DNA of 64,000 bases from an uncultured Prevotellaceae bacterium (GCA_900317305.1 ONGG01000009.1:1-64000), one strand, 5' to 3'. Shown: positions 17,940-27,807, counted from the first letter of the stretch. The notes: generated by a model not told the origin, from the letters alone. Made by a program: numbers and translations.

Positions 17940-18896
17940 TCACACATACGTCTCCAGCAACTTTATCTTTCCTTCTACCCTGATTTCCTTTGTCGTGGCG
18001 GGAACGAGCACCGTCTCGCCAGCACGGAGCGACGTGGCATTACCCTCGTCGTCGACCAGCGTGGCGGCTCCCTTCACACCGATGAGCACCACGAAACTGT
18101 CGAGGTCGGAATAGTCGAGCGTCATCGGCTCGTCGAGGTCGTAGACGGCAGTGGTGAAATACGGGCACGACACTACCTGCACACCCTCGTTCTTCTTCGT
18201 CACGTAGTGGGTGCGGTAGTCGGGCATCACCTGATAGTCGATGCTCAGGGCAGCCTCCTTGGTGTGCAGCTCGCGGTAGTGGCCGTCCTTGTCCTTGCGC
18301 TTGAAGTCGTAGATGCGGTAGGTGACATCGCTCGTCTGCTGAATCTCGGCCACGAAGCATCCTTTTCCGATGGAATGGATGCGGCCCGCAGGGATGAAGA
18401 ACACGTCGCCCTCGCTCACCTCATAGCGTGCCAAGGCATCACATATGGTGTCATCCTCCACCATATGCTTATACTCCTCGGGGGTAATCTGTTTTTTCAG
18501 TCCGTTGTAGAGATGTGCGCCTTTGTCCGACTCCAGGACATACCACATCTCGGTCTTGCCATGCTCTTTTCCCAGTTTGTGTGCTGTCTCTTCATTGGGA
18601 TGCACCTGAATCGACAGGTCGCGCTTGGCGTCGATGAACTTGATGAGCAGCGGGAACTCATTGCCGAAGCGGCGGTAATTGTCGGCTCCCAAAAGGCGCT
18701 CGCGCTCCTCGCTCACCAACTGGTTGAGCGGCTTGCCCTGGTGCTCGCCCTCGCTCACCACGGTCTCGCAGCCCGGCACGCCAGAGAGTTCCCAACTCTC
18801 GCCTACCTGGGTCTGTGAACTTCTGATTTGCTTGAAAGGAATGATTTTTTCTCCACCCCAGATGGTGGACTTGAGTAAAGGTTCGAATTTCAACAT
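17940..18896 (-). CDS. manA: Mannose-6-phosphate isomerase, class I
   Basis: This 318-residue protein is of the type I phosphomannose isomerase cupin family, which interconverts mannose 6-phosphate and fructose 6-phosphate and links glycolysis to GDP-sugar and glycan synthesis. Zinc-site segments are present: SIQVHPNEETA, GKTEMWYVL and FFIPAGRIHSIG, followed by the conserved QQTSDVTYRIYDF. The length is typical of the short Bacillus/Bacteroides form. It starts 15 bases after the trkH stop and so appears to be the last gene of the dxs-trkA-trkH-manA transcript. The upstream association with potassium uptake looks incidental. Confidence 0.93.
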   Translation of the reverse strand: MLKFEPLLKSTIWGGEKIIPFKQIRSSQTQVGESWELSGVPGCETVVSEGEHQGKPLNQLVSEERERLLGADNYRRFGNEFPLLIKFIDAKRDLSIQVHPNEETAHKLGKEHGKTEMWYVLESDKGAHLYNGLKKQITPEEYKHMVEDDTICDALARYEVSEGDVFFIPAGRIHSIGKGCFVAEIQQTSDVTYRIYDFKRKDKDGHYRELHTKEAALSIDYQVMPDYRTHYVTKKNEGVQVVSCPYFTTAVYDLDEPMTLDYSDLDSFVVLIGVKGAATLVDDEGNATSLRAGETVLVPATTKEIRVEGKIKLLETYV

Positions 18897-18911
18897 TGCG
18901 TTATCAAATGA

Positions 18912-20375
18912 TTAATTGTCTTTCCAATAAGAGGGGGTGAGCAGGATGAGCACGTTCAGGATTTCGAGACGTCCCATGAGCATCAGCCCCGAGCACAGCC
19001 ATTTCGTGGCCCAGTGCATGTCGGCCCACGTCATGTCGGGCCCCAACTCGTTGAGCGGCAGCCCCACGTTGTTCACACAACTGAGCGAGATGACGGCCGA
19101 GTTGGTGACATCGATGTCGATGGCCATCATCAGTCCGGTGGTGGCCATGCACACGATGATGTAGATAGAGAAGAAAGCCAGCAAGTTCTGCACCACCGAC
19201 GAAGGCATGGCATGACCGTCTACCTTCACGGGCAGTACGGCCCTGGGGTGCAGCAGCCTCACAAACTCGTTTCTCATCACCTTGAATATCATATAGGCAC
19301 GAATGCTCTTGAATCCGCCACTCGTCGACCCCGCGCAGGCACCGATGAACATCAGCACCGCCAGTATCATCCACGTGATATGCGGCCACGTGCCCACATG
19401 GTCGCAGAAGATGCCCGTGGTGGTCATGAACGACACCACCTGGAAGCAGGCACTGCGGAAGGCGTGCTCCAGCGCATAGCCGTTCTCCGTAATCAGCAGC
19501 AGGGCGATAACCGCCGTGCATGCCACCACCAGCGTGATGTAGAACCGCAACTCGGAGTTTTTGAGGAAAGTCTTGAACTGGCGTTTGATGATGAGCAAGT
19601 AGAGCATCGTGAAATTGATGCCCGCCACGAACTGGAACGCCAGTCCGATATACTCTATAGCCGGTGAGTGGAAATGAGCCAGGCTGTCGTTATGGATGGA
19701 GAAGCCTCCGGTGGCGGTGGTGGTCATGCCGTAATTGATGGCGCTGAACCAGTCCATGCCTGCCACAAAGTAGCAAAGGATACATCCCACGGTGAGCGCC
19801 AGGTATACGCTCCAAATCCACTTGGCGTTGGTGCTGAGCCGTGGATGCATCTTCGAGCGGATGGGTCCGGTGGCCTCGGCCGAGAACACGCGCATGGAGC
19901 CGCTGCCCATCGAGGGAAGCACGGCGATGGTGAAGAACACGATTCCCAATCCGCCTATCCACTGCGACAGCGAGCGCCAGAAGAGCATGGCATGGTGTGA
20001 GTTGAGCTGTTGCTCCACATCGTCGAGCACAGAGGCTCCTGTAGTGGTGAATCCCGACATGGTCTCGAAGAAGGCATCGGTGGGATTGAGGATGATGCCA
20101 CTGAACATATAGGGCAGGGCCCCGAAGATACTGAACGACAGCCAGGTGAGCGTCACCACGGCATACGAGTCGCGCCGCGTCATCATCGTGGGCGCGTCGT
20201 AGCCCATCCTCAGCAGTCCCACTCCGGCGGCCAGGGTGATGGCCATCGAGATGATGAATGGGATGAGGTCACTGGTGCCATAGATGAGGGCAACCCCAAG
20301 GCTCAGCAGCATGAACCCTGCCTCGAGCAGGAGCAGCGAGCCAATGACCTTGCTTATGAGTTTCAGGTTGACCAT
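18912..20375 (-). CDS. trkH: Trk-type potassium uptake membrane subunit
   Basis: This 487-residue polytopic inner-membrane protein matches the TrkH/KtrB family. Selectivity-filter-type segments include GFTTTGASVLDDVE (about residue 110), TATGGFSIHNDS, SFMTTTGIFCDHVG and SCVNNVGLPLNELGP. These correspond to the four pore loops of the family. It forms the K+ channel and works with the nucleotide-binding regulator TrkA, whose gene ends at the base where trkH begins (a TAATG junction). Translational coupling is therefore likely. Start [18 protein letters not shown] is preferred as it begins the first helix directly. Confidence 0.95.
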   Translation of the reverse strand: MVNLKLISKVIGSLLLLEAGFMLLSLGVALIYGTSDLIPFIISMAITLAAGVGLLRMGYDAPTMMTRRDSYAVVTLTWLSFSIFGALPYMFSGIILNPTDAFFETMSGFTTTGASVLDDVEQQLNSHHAMLFWRSLSQWIGGLGIVFFTIAVLPSMGSGSMRVFSAEATGPIRSKMHPRLSTNAKWIWSVYLALTVGCILCYFVAGMDWFSAINYGMTTTATGGFSIHNDSLAHFHSPAIEYIGLAFQFVAGINFTMLYLLIIKRQFKTFLKNSELRFYITLVVACTAVIALLLITENGYALEHAFRSACFQVVSFMTTTGIFCDHVGTWPHITWMILAVLMFIGACAGSTSGGFKSIRAYMIFKVMRNEFVRLLHPRAVLPVKVDGHAMPSSVVQNLLAFFSIYIIVCMATTGLMMAIDIDVTNSAVISLSCVNNVGLPLNELGPDMTWADMHWATKWLCSGLMLMGRLEILNVLILLTPSYWKDN

Positions 20376-21721
20376 CAGTTATTGAAAAATTTCTCGATGT
20401 TCTTCATGTTCACGTCGTGGCAGATCACCACCACGGCATCGCCCGCCTCTATCTGCGTGCCACCCGAGACAAGCATGCCCTCCTTGCCGCGCACCAGACC
20501 GCCAATGGTCATGCCCCTGGGCAGTCCGAGCTCATACACCTTCTTCCTTGTGACCTTCGACCCGCGCTGGGCGGTGAACTCGGCCACATCGGCGTTGGCC
20601 GACATCAGGAAGCGGATGTTCTGCACGTCGGCGTCGAGCATCATCTGGTAGATGTTTCCGGCCGCCAGCACCTTCTTGTTGATGATGGTTCCGATATCGA
20701 GGCTCTCGGCCATGCTGGCATAGTTGCTGTTCTCCACCATGGCGATGGTCTTCCTCACGCCCAGTTTCTTGGCGGTGAGACAGGCCAGGATATTGGCCTC
20801 GGCATTGCCCGTGAGGGCCACGAATCCCTGCGTGTTTCGGATGTTCTCGTCGATGAGCAGGTTCAGGTCGCGGGCATCGCCATTGATCACCATAGCCTTG
20901 GTGTCGTCGAGAGCCTCGTTGATGAGCTCGCACTGACGCTCGTTGATCTCGATGATCTTGGTGCTCATGTACTCAGGCATCGAGAGCACGGCGCGTATGG
21001 CTGTCTTTCCGCCGCCCATGATCATCACGTTCTTCACGTCGGCATAGTGCTCCTTACCCACGATTTTCCGGATATAGGGGATATGGTTCTTGGTGGTCAT
21101 GAAATAGACGATATCGAAGAGCTTCAGCTCGTCGTCACCACCTGGGATGATAGTATCACCATTGCGCTTGATGGCCACCACATGATAGGGGTCTTGCGGA
21201 CCGCAGAGTTGGCGCAGGGGCTGGTTGAGTATCTCGCAGCTCTCGCGCAGTTTGATGCCCAACATCACCAGCGACCCGTCGTGCACGTCCCACCGCTGGC
21301 GCACCCAGCTCATCTTCAGTCCGTTCACGATATCCCTGGCAGCGAGCATCTCGGGATAGATGAGTTCGTCGATGCCCATGCGCTTGAAGAGCGCCTTGTT
21401 CTCATTGGTCATGTATTCGGGCCTGTCGATCTGGGCCACGGTCTTCTGCGCGCCCATGGCTTTGGCCATCACGCAGCAGGTGGTGTTCACATTCTCGTCG
21501 GGGGTGACGGCAATGAAGAGGTTGGCCGACGACACTCCCGCGCTGCGCAGCGTCTTGGGGTTGGTGGCCTCGCCCACCAGCGTCATCAGGTCGTAGTTGC
21601 TGCTGATGTCGCCCAGCTTGTCGGCATCCTCGTCGATAAGCACGATGTCCTGGTTGCTTCGTGAGAGCAGGCGGGCCAGGTGAGAACCGATGGCCGACGC
21701 CCCGGCGATAATGATTTTCAT
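20375..21721 (-). CDS. trkA: Trk system regulatory subunit TrkA
   Basis: The start at 21721 gives the Rossmann motif immediately ([19 protein letters not shown]) and a 448-residue protein, usual for TrkA; longer in-frame extensions run into dxs and look non-coding. Two RCK-N/RCK-C tandem modules are present. The second nucleotide-binding motif is [15 protein letters not shown] near residue 230. Each C-lobe ends in strand-rich segments such as [18 protein letters not shown] and [17 protein letters not shown]. The protein binds NAD(H)/ATP in the cytoplasm and gates TrkH. Its start overlaps the dxs stop by four bases (ATGA). Confidence 0.95.
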   Translation of the reverse strand: MKIIIAGASAIGSHLARLLSRSNQDIVLIDEDADKLGDISSNYDLMTLVGEATNPKTLRSAGVSSANLFIAVTPDENVNTTCCVMAKAMGAQKTVAQIDRPEYMTNENKALFKRMGIDELIYPEMLAARDIVNGLKMSWVRQRWDVHDGSLVMLGIKLRESCEILNQPLRQLCGPQDPYHVVAIKRNGDTIIPGGDDELKLFDIVYFMTTKNHIPYIRKIVGKEHYADVKNVMIMGGGKTAIRAVLSMPEYMSTKIIEINERQCELINEALDDTKAMVINGDARDLNLLIDENIRNTQGFVALTGNAEANILACLTAKKLGVRKTIAMVENSNYASMAESLDIGTIINKKVLAAGNIYQMMLDADVQNIRFLMSANADVAEFTAQRGSKVTRKKVYELGLPRGMTIGGLVRGKEGMLVSGGTQIEAGDAVVVICHDVNMKNIEKFFNN

Positions 21722-23613
21722 AGGCTTAGAATGGTTTTTTTGATGTTTTCCACGTCGATCCCCGTGATTTGCTGCAACTCGCCCACCGTACCGTGCTCCA
21801 CAAAAGTGTCGGGCAGTCCGAGCCGGCGGATGGTGGGCTTCTTGTCGTGGTCGGCCATCCATTCGGTCACAGCCGACCCGAAGCCGCCCATGATACAGCC
21901 GTCCTCGATGGTCACGATGCGGTGGAACCGGGTGGCCACCTCGTCGAGGAGCTGCTCATCGAGGGGTTTCACGAAGCGCATGTCGTAGTGGGCTACCGAT
22001 ACCTTGGCGCCCTCGGCCTCCAACTCGTCGATGGCCTTCGCCACGCTGTTGCCCAACGGACCGATACTGAGCACCGCCACATCGGTGCCTTCTCTGAGCC
22101 GGCGTCCGGTGCCCACGCCTATCTCCTTCATCGGGCATTGCCAGTCGGGGCACACGCCCTTGCCACGCGGGTAGCGTATCACGAAGGTGCCCATACCGGG
22201 CAACTGTGCGGTGTACATCAGGTGGCGCAGCTCATGCTCGTCCATGGGCGAGGCGATGGTGATATTGGGAATGGGGCGGAGGAATGCCAGGTCGAAAGCG
22301 CCATGGTGGGTGGGACCGTCCTCGCCCACGAGTCCGGCGCGGTCGAGACAGAGCACCACGGGCAGGTTGAGGATGGCAGCGTCGTGAATGATGTTGTCGT
22401 AGGCGCGTTGTGAGAAAGCGCTGTAGATATTGCAGAAGGGCAGCAGCCCGTCCTTGGCCATTCCGGCCGAGAAGGTGACGGCATGTCCCTCGGCGATGCC
22501 CACGTCGAAAGCACGGTCGGGCATGGCCTTCATCATGATGTTGAGCGAGCAACCCGATGGCATGGCTGGTGTCACGCCCACGATGCGTTTGTTGCGCTTG
22601 GCCAGTTCGAGCAGGGTGTGTCCGAAGACATCCTGGAACTTGGGGGGCTGTCCGGCTGTGTCGCTCACGATTCGCTCACCAGTGTCCACGTCGAACTTGC
22701 CCGGGGCGTGCCAGATAGTGGCGGCTTTCTCGGCGGGTTTGTAGCCCTTGCCTTTCACGGTGTGCAGGTGGAGCATCTTTGGCCCTTTCATCTTCTTCAA
22801 CTGGCGCAGGATGCGCACCAAATTAAGCACGTCGTGTCCGTCGACAGGTCCGAAATAGCGGATATTCATTCCCTCGAACACGTTCTGCTGGTGGCTGATG
22901 GCCGACTTCAGCGCGTTGTTCAGGCGGATGATGCCTTGCCGGCGGTCATCGTTGAGCATGCCTTTCGACCGCAGCCATTTCGACACGCGGTAGCGCACAT
23001 TGTTATAGGTCTCGTTGGTGCTCAGGCCCAACAAGTATTGCTTCATGCCGCCCACGGAGCGGTCGATGCTCATATCGTTGTCGTTGAGCACGATGAGCAC
23101 GTCGTTGGGTTTCGACGACACGTTGTTGAGACCTTCGAACGCCAGTCCGCCACTCATCGCGCCGTCGCCGATCACTGCCACCACGTTGCGTTTCTGCTTG
23201 GTGAGTTTGGCAGCCACGGCCATGCCTACGGCAGCCGAGATCGAGTTGGAGGCGTGTCCGCAGGTAAAGGTGTCGTATTCGCTCTCCATCGGCGATGGGA
23301 AGGGCCGTATGCCATGGAGCTTGCGGTTGGTGCAGAACTGCTCGCGCCTGCCGGTGAGTATTTTGTGTCCGTAGGCCTGGTGCCCCACATCCCATACGAT
23401 GCGGTCTTCGGGAGTGTTGTAGACATAATGCAATGCCACGGTGAGTTCCACCACGCCGAGGCTCGAGGCCAGGTGCCCGGGATTCACCGAGAGCTCGTCG
23501 ATGATGTCGCTCCTGAGCTCGTCGCAGAGTGTAGGCAGTTCCTCGAGGCTGAGCTTGCGTAAGTCCTTGGGTGACTGAATCTTATTGAGTATGCTATATG
23601 TGTTGTTTACCAT
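21718..23613 (-). CDS. dxs: 1-deoxy-D-xylulose-5-phosphate synthase
   Basis: This 631-residue thiamine-diphosphate enzyme condenses pyruvate and glyceraldehyde 3-phosphate, the first step of the MEP isoprenoid pathway. Signature segments include [31 protein letters not shown] (ThDP/Mg site), [10 protein letters not shown], and a C-terminal transketolase-like domain with [15 protein letters not shown] and IRYPRGKG. I use the ATG at 23613 ([12 protein letters not shown]); an alternative four codons upstream at 23625 is possible. A perfect promoter lies about 60 bases upstream. It heads an operon with trkA, trkH and manA, an unusual pairing of isoprenoid synthesis with potassium uptake. Confidence 0.97.
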   Translation of the reverse strand: MVNNTYSILNKIQSPKDLRKLSLEELPTLCDELRSDIIDELSVNPGHLASSLGVVELTVALHYVYNTPEDRIVWDVGHQAYGHKILTGRREQFCTNRKLHGIRPFPSPMESEYDTFTCGHASNSISAAVGMAVAAKLTKQKRNVVAVIGDGAMSGGLAFEGLNNVSSKPNDVLIVLNDNDMSIDRSVGGMKQYLLGLSTNETYNNVRYRVSKWLRSKGMLNDDRRQGIIRLNNALKSAISHQQNVFEGMNIRYFGPVDGHDVLNLVRILRQLKKMKGPKMLHLHTVKGKGYKPAEKAATIWHAPGKFDVDTGERIVSDTAGQPPKFQDVFGHTLLELAKRNKRIVGVTPAMPSGCSLNIMMKAMPDRAFDVGIAEGHAVTFSAGMAKDGLLPFCNIYSAFSQRAYDNIIHDAAILNLPVVLCLDRAGLVGEDGPTHHGAFDLAFLRPIPNITIASPMDEHELRHLMYTAQLPGMGTFVIRYPRGKGVCPDWQCPMKEIGVGTGRRLREGTDVAVLSIGPLGNSVAKAIDELEAEGAKVSVAHYDMRFVKPLDEQLLDEVATRFHRIVTIEDGCIMGGFGSAVTEWMADHDKKPTIRRLGLPDTFVEHGTVGELQQITGIDVENIKKTILSL

Positions 23614-23674
23614 TTCACATGCCAATTCGCTCCGCCAAGAACCAGTTTGGCAGAGTTGCGTTTCGTTATACTAG

Positions 23675-23706
23675 GCAAAATTAGGAAAAAAGGGATAATC
23701 CACAAA
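23675..23706 (-). promoter_or_regulatory. Promoter of the dxs-trkA-trkH-manA operon
   Basis: On the minus strand TTTG (23703-23706) is followed after 19 bases by TAATTTTGC (23675-23683), an exact consensus fit. Confidence 0.8.
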
Positions 23707-23865
23707 ATTTTTCTCCCTAAATTTACGTCCCTGGCCCATCCCACATGAAGGTCATATCAATGGTCGCTTCGCTCATAATCCGTAAAAATCGGATTCAAAA
23801 TCTAGAAAAATCGAATATTGAATACTCCGTCCTCATTCCTTCATTAGCATATCCGCATATTTGTG

Positions 23866-23955
23866 CTATTCGGTAAACGAGCCAATCTCTATCAGATGGC
23901 CATCAGGGTCGGCCACATGGCAGGCTGCCGTGCCGGGATATGACAAAGAAACAGT
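23866..23955 (-). pseudogene. C-terminal remnant of a VOC/glyoxalase-family gene
   Basis: About 30 minus-strand codons encode a peptide including SYPGTAACHVADPDGHLIEI and ending GSFTE before a stop. This is the characteristic C-terminal end of vicinal-oxygen-chelate proteins, in which the Glu of 'DPDG--IEI' is a metal ligand. The frame is closed by a stop just upstream, so the rest of the gene is gone. The surrounding spacer 23707-24202 has no intact gene and looks like decayed sequence. Confidence 0.6.
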
Positions 23956-24202
23956 GGCTCATCCCTTATGGATGGGCCGCTGTGAACAGTTATTCTTGTA
24001 TCATGAAAGGGTATCCGACATTCATAGTCAACCAAGTGGTAATGCAAAGTGCAGCATGAAACATGCATTCGAATGCGGACGTGCTGAGCCTGCGCCGTGA
24101 AAATGTTATTAGGATGCTGTCGGCTCCGGACAACGAGATTGGTATCTGATCAATATCGAGGTCTTTTTGGTTCGCCCTATCAATGCGGATACCCCCGTAT
24201 TC

Positions 24203-24658
24203 CTATATCAGTTCCGTGGTGAAGTTCAACGCCTGTATCTCAATGTCCAACTTTCTGAGTTGGGCAGAATAGTCATCCACAAGTTTGCCAAGAGACTTCA
24301 CGTCAATGACCGTGACCATCTTAATCTCAGAACGTGAATAACGGTCCAGACCCTTGGAAGCCTTGTCGAAAATGTTTCGCAACGTGTTGATGCGCAATGT
24401 AAGCACTTCTTTCTGAGCCATAAGCTGGGTGACGGTCTTTCCCTCCGCATTTTTCGTCTGCATGTTCGTGGTGTTGATACGCCACACCAGGTCCTCAAGC
24501 TGCACAAGGCAGTTATCAAGTTCCTTCATCAGTTCATCCGGCTGCTCGGAAGGCTCGTCGCCCTCCTGTACCTTGACATTGTACTGTATGCGCTGCCCCA
24601 GCTGCTCAATTCTTTTCTGCAAATCCTTTCGGATGCTCAATGCTTCTGCCAACTTCAT
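24203..24658 (-). CDS. DIP1984-family protein (DUF6847)
   Basis: This 151-residue, highly charged, helical protein starts MKLAEALSIRKDLQKRIEQL. It continues with NVKVQEGDEPSEQPDEL, LEDLVWRINTTN, LTLRINTLRNIFDKAS and DRYSRSEIKMV, and ends with IEIQALNFTTEL. This order is characteristic of the DIP1984 family, a small cytoplasmic coiled-coil family sometimes annotated as septicolysin-like without functional proof. It is preceded by a canonical promoter and a leader of about 120 bases. It stands alone between a decayed VOC region and the GH43 gene, which suggests an accessory insertion point. Confidence 0.85.
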   Translation of the reverse strand: MKLAEALSIRKDLQKRIEQLGQRIQYNVKVQEGDEPSEQPDELMKELDNCLVQLEDLVWRINTTNMQTKNAEGKTVTQLMAQKEVLTLRINTLRNIFDKASKGLDRYSRSEIKMVTVIDVKSLGKLVDDYSAQLRKLDIEIQALNFTTELI

Positions 24659-24783
24659 GTTTTTCTTTTTTATGGTTATACTTTGTTACTGTTCGTGAAA
24701 TACCATGGTCATCTGTACTTGCCATCATCAAGAAGCCTGCTTCTTTTGCCATAGGACGACATGCCAGCTCAACCAATTCATCG

Positions 24784-24815
24784 GCAAAGATATGGTATTT
24801 TTTCTATTCAACAAA
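24784..24815 (-). promoter_or_regulatory. Promoter of the DIP1984-family gene
   Basis: Minus-strand TTTG (24812-24815), 19 bases, then TATCTTTGC (24784-24792). The leader of about 120 bases includes a short open frame of 17 codons (MNWLSWHVVLWQKKQAS) of doubtful meaning. Confidence 0.8.
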
Positions 24816-24859
24816 CCATTATATACGTATAAGAGAAAACTTCAGCACTCCTTTTTAAA

Positions 24860-26503
24860 TCAGTATTTGAAGACGAAGTCTTGCAGACGGCAGAGCGACT
24901 TCTCCTTAGTGGCCGACGAGAAGGTGAAATAGAGGGCATGCTTGCCGGTGAACTGGCCCAATTCGGGCAGTGGCACGGAGAGTTCGGTTGGCGTGCCCGG
25001 CATATCGGCCTTCAGTTCGATGGTTCCAAGGAGTTTTCCGCCACGCGATGCCCAGGGGCTGTCGGCCATCACCTGGATGGTGCCGTCAATGCCCTCGGGA
25101 ACGAGCCGCAGTAGCAATTGCACATTGTCCTTGCCGTTGGTGGACGTGAAATTGAAATACTTGTATCCCACTATCGAGCCATCGGTGTTGTTCACCACCT
25201 CGTTGGTGTTGTTGCGCAGGTCGTAGGGAGCCTCCATCTTGTCGTCGGTGCCATACGAGGAAGCGATATACGAACCAGAATAGACATTATTGGGCCACTC
25301 GTGCACAGCCACCTTCGGACCCGTATACCAGCAGGCGATGCCTGCCGAATGGCGCTCCAGCGGGTCGAGGCCGTCGAGCGAGAAGCCTTCGGAGTTGTAC
25401 TCACCCTCGGAGATGGAGACCTTGCCACCTTCGCCTTCCTCCACCGACACCTCGATGGGAGCCACCATGGCCTGGCGAGCGAACTCGTTGAGTCCCGACT
25501 GGCGGTGATAGAACACATACCACTGTCCGTTGATCTCGCAGATGCTGCCATGGGTGTTGCCTGAGACGGTGGCCGAGGCGATGGTGTCGCCCTGCTCGTT
25601 CACCTCACGTCCACGTCCATCGATAATCGTGCCGCCATAGGTCCATGGTCCCAGCGGGTGGTCGCTATAGGCATAGGCCAGGGTGTAGTTGGTGTCGGGC
25701 AGGCCAAACTCGCCATTCTCCGTCCAGCGGCTGTAGATGAACACATATTTGTCCTTGATCTTGCGGATGGACGACGCCTCGAAGAAGCGGAAGACACCCG
25801 GCTGGTTTTTCCCCGACACCATGTCCTCGACCATCGAGGTGCCCGGTTTCACCGTAGCCATCGTGGCAGGGTCGAGTTCGGCGCCATTCGACCGTTCGAA
25901 ACCCCAGTAGCCATAAACGCGTCCGTCGTCGTCGACAAACACGGCAGGGTCGAAAGCCAGCACACCATCGTTCTTGTTGGGGTCGTCGGCATTCCAGTTG
26001 CACACCTCAAACGGACCGTCGGGACGGTTGCTCTTCGCCACCAGTCCGTTGCGCCCACCCGCCTGGTCGTTGGGATACAGGTAGTAGGTCTTCTCGCCAT
26101 TCGGACCGATGACCAGCGCCACATCGGGAGCGAAAAGCACGTCGGCCAAGCCTGCCGAGTCGAGGAGTTCGCCCTTGGCATTCTTGTCTACCTTGAGAAT
26201 CTCGCCATCATAGCGCCAGTGGTTCAGGTCCTCGACGGGAGCCGACCACACCACGAGCTCACGCCCACAGTAGTCGGTAATGCGCGAGTCGTGCGACCCA
26301 TAGATATATACCCGTTGTTTTCCGGGCTGGTCGGGGTCGTCAAACACATAAGGTTCTCCGTCGGGGATATGCTCCCACATTGGAAGATAGGGATTGCCCA
26401 CGGTGGTGAGCACGTTCTTCGTGTTCTCGGCCTGCGGCGAGCAGGCGGCCATCGAGATACAGCAGGCGGCTGCGACGGCCATCTTCAGGTGATTGGTTTT
26501 CAT
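24860..26503 (-). CDS. GH43-family glycosidase lipoprotein
   Basis: This 547-residue protein has a lipoprotein signal peptide ending in the lipobox-like MAAC (Cys20), so it is probably anchored in an outer or inner membrane leaflet. The five-bladed-propeller GH43 domain (about 40-375) shows IYGSHDSRITDYCGRELVVW, FAPDVALVIGPNGEKTYYLY, LAFDPAVFVDDDGRVYGYWG and FFEASSIRKIKDKYVFIYSR. These contain the acidic residues expected of the family. A C-terminal beta-sandwich of the CBM6 type (about 400-547, KYFNFTSTNGKDNVQLLLR) follows. Likely substrates are arabinose- or xylose-containing plant polysaccharides, but subfamily cannot be fixed here. It starts 28 bases after the thioesterase stop and may share its transcript. 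Confidence 0.85.
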   Translation of the reverse strand: MKTNHLKMAVAAACCISMAACSPQAENTKNVLTTVGNPYLPMWEHIPDGEPYVFDDPDQPGKQRVYIYGSHDSRITDYCGRELVVWSAPVEDLNHWRYDGEILKVDKNAKGELLDSAGLADVLFAPDVALVIGPNGEKTYYLYPNDQAGGRNGLVAKSNRPDGPFEVCNWNADDPNKNDGVLAFDPAVFVDDDGRVYGYWGFERSNGAELDPATMATVKPGTSMVEDMVSGKNQPGVFRFFEASSIRKIKDKYVFIYSRWTENGEFGLPDTNYTLAYAYSDHPLGPWTYGGTIIDGRGREVNEQGDTIASATVSGNTHGSICEINGQWYVFYHRQSGLNEFARQAMVAPIEVSVEEGEGGKVSISEGEYNSEGFSLDGLDPLERHSAGIACWYTGPKVAVHEWPNNVYSGSYIASSYGTDDKMEAPYDLRNNTNEVVNNTDGSIVGYKYFNFTSTNGKDNVQLLLRLVPEGIDGTIQVMADSPWASRGGKLLGTIELKADMPGTPTELSVPLPELGQFTGKHALYFTFSSATKEKSLCRLQDFVFKY

Positions 26504-26531
26504 ATTGTAATGGATTGATTGCTAAAAAAAC

Positions 26532-27233
26532 TCATTCGAATTCGATGATGGCGCCAACTTCGTTGCCGATGGAGAGCACCACGACGACACCATTCACCGT
26601 GTCGTACATCTTGGGGGTGAGCACATCGCCCAGTTTGGCCGGCTTGCGGTATTCCACCCTCATTCCTCTTACCACGAAGTCGTAGGGCAGCAGTTCCATG
26701 GCCTGACGCACATAGCAAGCATTGTTCATGTGCTTGTTATAGTCGATATCAGCCCTCATCACCTGGGTAGGAGGCATCAGTGTGCCTCCCTCCTTGGGCG
26801 GGATGATGCGACGGTCTTTGTAGTTCATCTCCAACTGCTCCTCGAGGCACATCGAGGCGATGGTGGCCTCATCGACGCGACTTAGTTTCCCGGTTGCCAT
26901 GTCAACGAAAGCACCCATGCTCCAGGTGCGGTAGCACGGTTCCCCGTTGGCATCGTAAATGAAAGTGTTGCGGAAGCCAAACATAGGCTTCATGTCGTAC
27001 ACTGAGGTAGTGACGGTGAGTTGCTCCTTGTACTGGGGCACCCTGATGACCTCTACTTGTCGTGAGGCCAGCAACTGCGCCATATGGTGCGTGGAGAAGT
27101 ATTCCTTCACCACGGGTTCGCTGTCTATCCACATTTCCGAGCAGTCCTGCATCATCTGCAGGGCAGAGAAAAGCCTGAGCCGCCCCTCGCTGTCGCAGGT
27201 GCTCGTCGTTACCTTGTAATTAAGACTATACAT
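26532..27233 (-). CDS. Acyl-ACP thioesterase
   Basis: This 233-residue protein has two hot-dog folds as in the acyl-ACP thioesterase family. The N-terminal half has CDSEGRLRLFSALQMMQDCS and MKPMFGFRNTFIYDANGE. The second contains the catalytic-region motif MRADIDYNKHMNNACYVRQ, with the conserved Asp/Asn/His pattern. It releases free fatty acids from acyl carrier protein in the cytoplasm. The ATG at 27233 is chosen because it directly follows an AC-rich leader with 'ACCAAAC' repeats behind a good promoter. A much longer upstream frame crosses repeat DNA and is not coding. Confidence 0.9.
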   Translation of the reverse strand: MYSLNYKVTTSTCDSEGRLRLFSALQMMQDCSEMWIDSEPVVKEYFSTHHMAQLLASRQVEVIRVPQYKEQLTVTTSVYDMKPMFGFRNTFIYDANGEPCYRTWSMGAFVDMATGKLSRVDEATIASMCLEEQLEMNYKDRRIIPPKEGGTLMPPTQVMRADIDYNKHMNNACYVRQAMELLPYDFVVRGMRVEYRKPAKLGDVLTPKMYDTVNGVVVVLSIGNEVGAIIEFE

Positions 27234-27271
27234 GTTTGGTGTTTGGTGTTTGGTGTTTTGTGGTTTTGTTG

Positions 27272-27304
27272 GCAAAGATAATGCAAGGTGAGTGAAAAAC
27301 CAAA
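27272..27304 (-). promoter_or_regulatory. Promoter of the thioesterase/GH43 unit
   Basis: Minus-strand TTTG (27301-27304), 20 bases, then TATCTTTGC (27272-27280). The leader between it and the start codon is a near-tandem repeat of ACCAAAC. Confidence 0.75.
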
Positions 27305-27330
27305 TATATTTGAGTTTTTCCGAACCGAAG

Positions 27331-27407
27331 CCTATCTTCGCCGCGAAGCGGCAAAGTAGTGCAAACCGAGTGGAAAGCAAAAGAAATCGAAGAATATTTT
27401 GCTTTCC
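27331..27407 (-). repeat. Dispersed promoter-bearing palindromic repeat, copy 1
   Basis: The first 58 bases are identical to those of copy 2 at 27731. On the minus strand the element has an imperfect AAAGCAAAA.../...TTTTGCTTT palindrome, then CTCGGTTTGCAC, a CTACTTTGC box and the hairpin GCCGCTTCGCGGC. The same order recurs near 46331-46460. Confidence 0.8.
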
Positions 27408-27457
27408 TGAGTAACGAATTGGGCAACACACAAAATGAAGTCCCGAATAACGTGTGA

Positions 27458-27672
27458 CCAAGCCTGCGGCTTGGATGTTCCAACCACTCCCACCTCTCCT
27501 TCATAAGGAGAGGCCTCAACCCCATCCCAAGGCCCTTCCCCTCTCCAGGGGAAGGGATGCAACCGCTCCCTATCCGGTCGCTCGGACATTAAGGTATCCG
27601 CGACCCATCAGAGAGTCGCGGTGAGATTCCTTACGCAACAGAGTTGCGATTGTTTATGCGGGCTTCGCCCGC
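27458..27672. repeat. Cluster of six short perfect hairpins
   Basis: Between the two copies of the promoter repeat lie six stem-loops: CCAAGCC/GGCTTGG (27458-27474), CCTCTCCTT/AAGGAGAGG (27493-27513), CCCTTCCC/GGGGAAGGG (27533-27556), CCGCGAC/GTCGCGG (27598-27621), CGCAAC/GTTGCG (27634-27648) and GCGGGC/GCCCGC (27658-27672). No T-runs follow, so they are not ordinary terminators. No gene is supported in 27305-27883. Confidence 0.6.
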
Positions 27673-27730
27673 CATTCAGTCGAAAGCTTGCTCACGCCTC
27701 TTGAACATTTTTGTTATATGATAGGTGCCG

Positions 27731-27807
27731 CCTATCTTCGCCGCGAAGCGGCAAAGTAGTGCAAACCGAGTGGAAAGCAAAAGAAATCCATGATTATTTT
27801 GCTTTCC
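27731..27807 (-). repeat. Dispersed promoter-bearing palindromic repeat, copy 2
   Basis: Direct repeat of the element at 27331-27407, in the same orientation. The two diverge only in the middle of the terminal palindrome. It lies about 125 bases before the divergent xpt gene. Confidence 0.8.

Noticed and set aside
24660-24783. Additional gene upstream of the DIP1984-family gene (minus-strand frame FADELVELACRPMAKEAGF)
   Set aside because: It overlaps the promoter and leader, has no start codon in frame after the promoter and matches no family I know.
27458-27672. tRNA or attachment site in the hairpin cluster
   Set aside because: No cloverleaf, no conserved T-arm sequence and no CCA end; hairpins are isolated stems.
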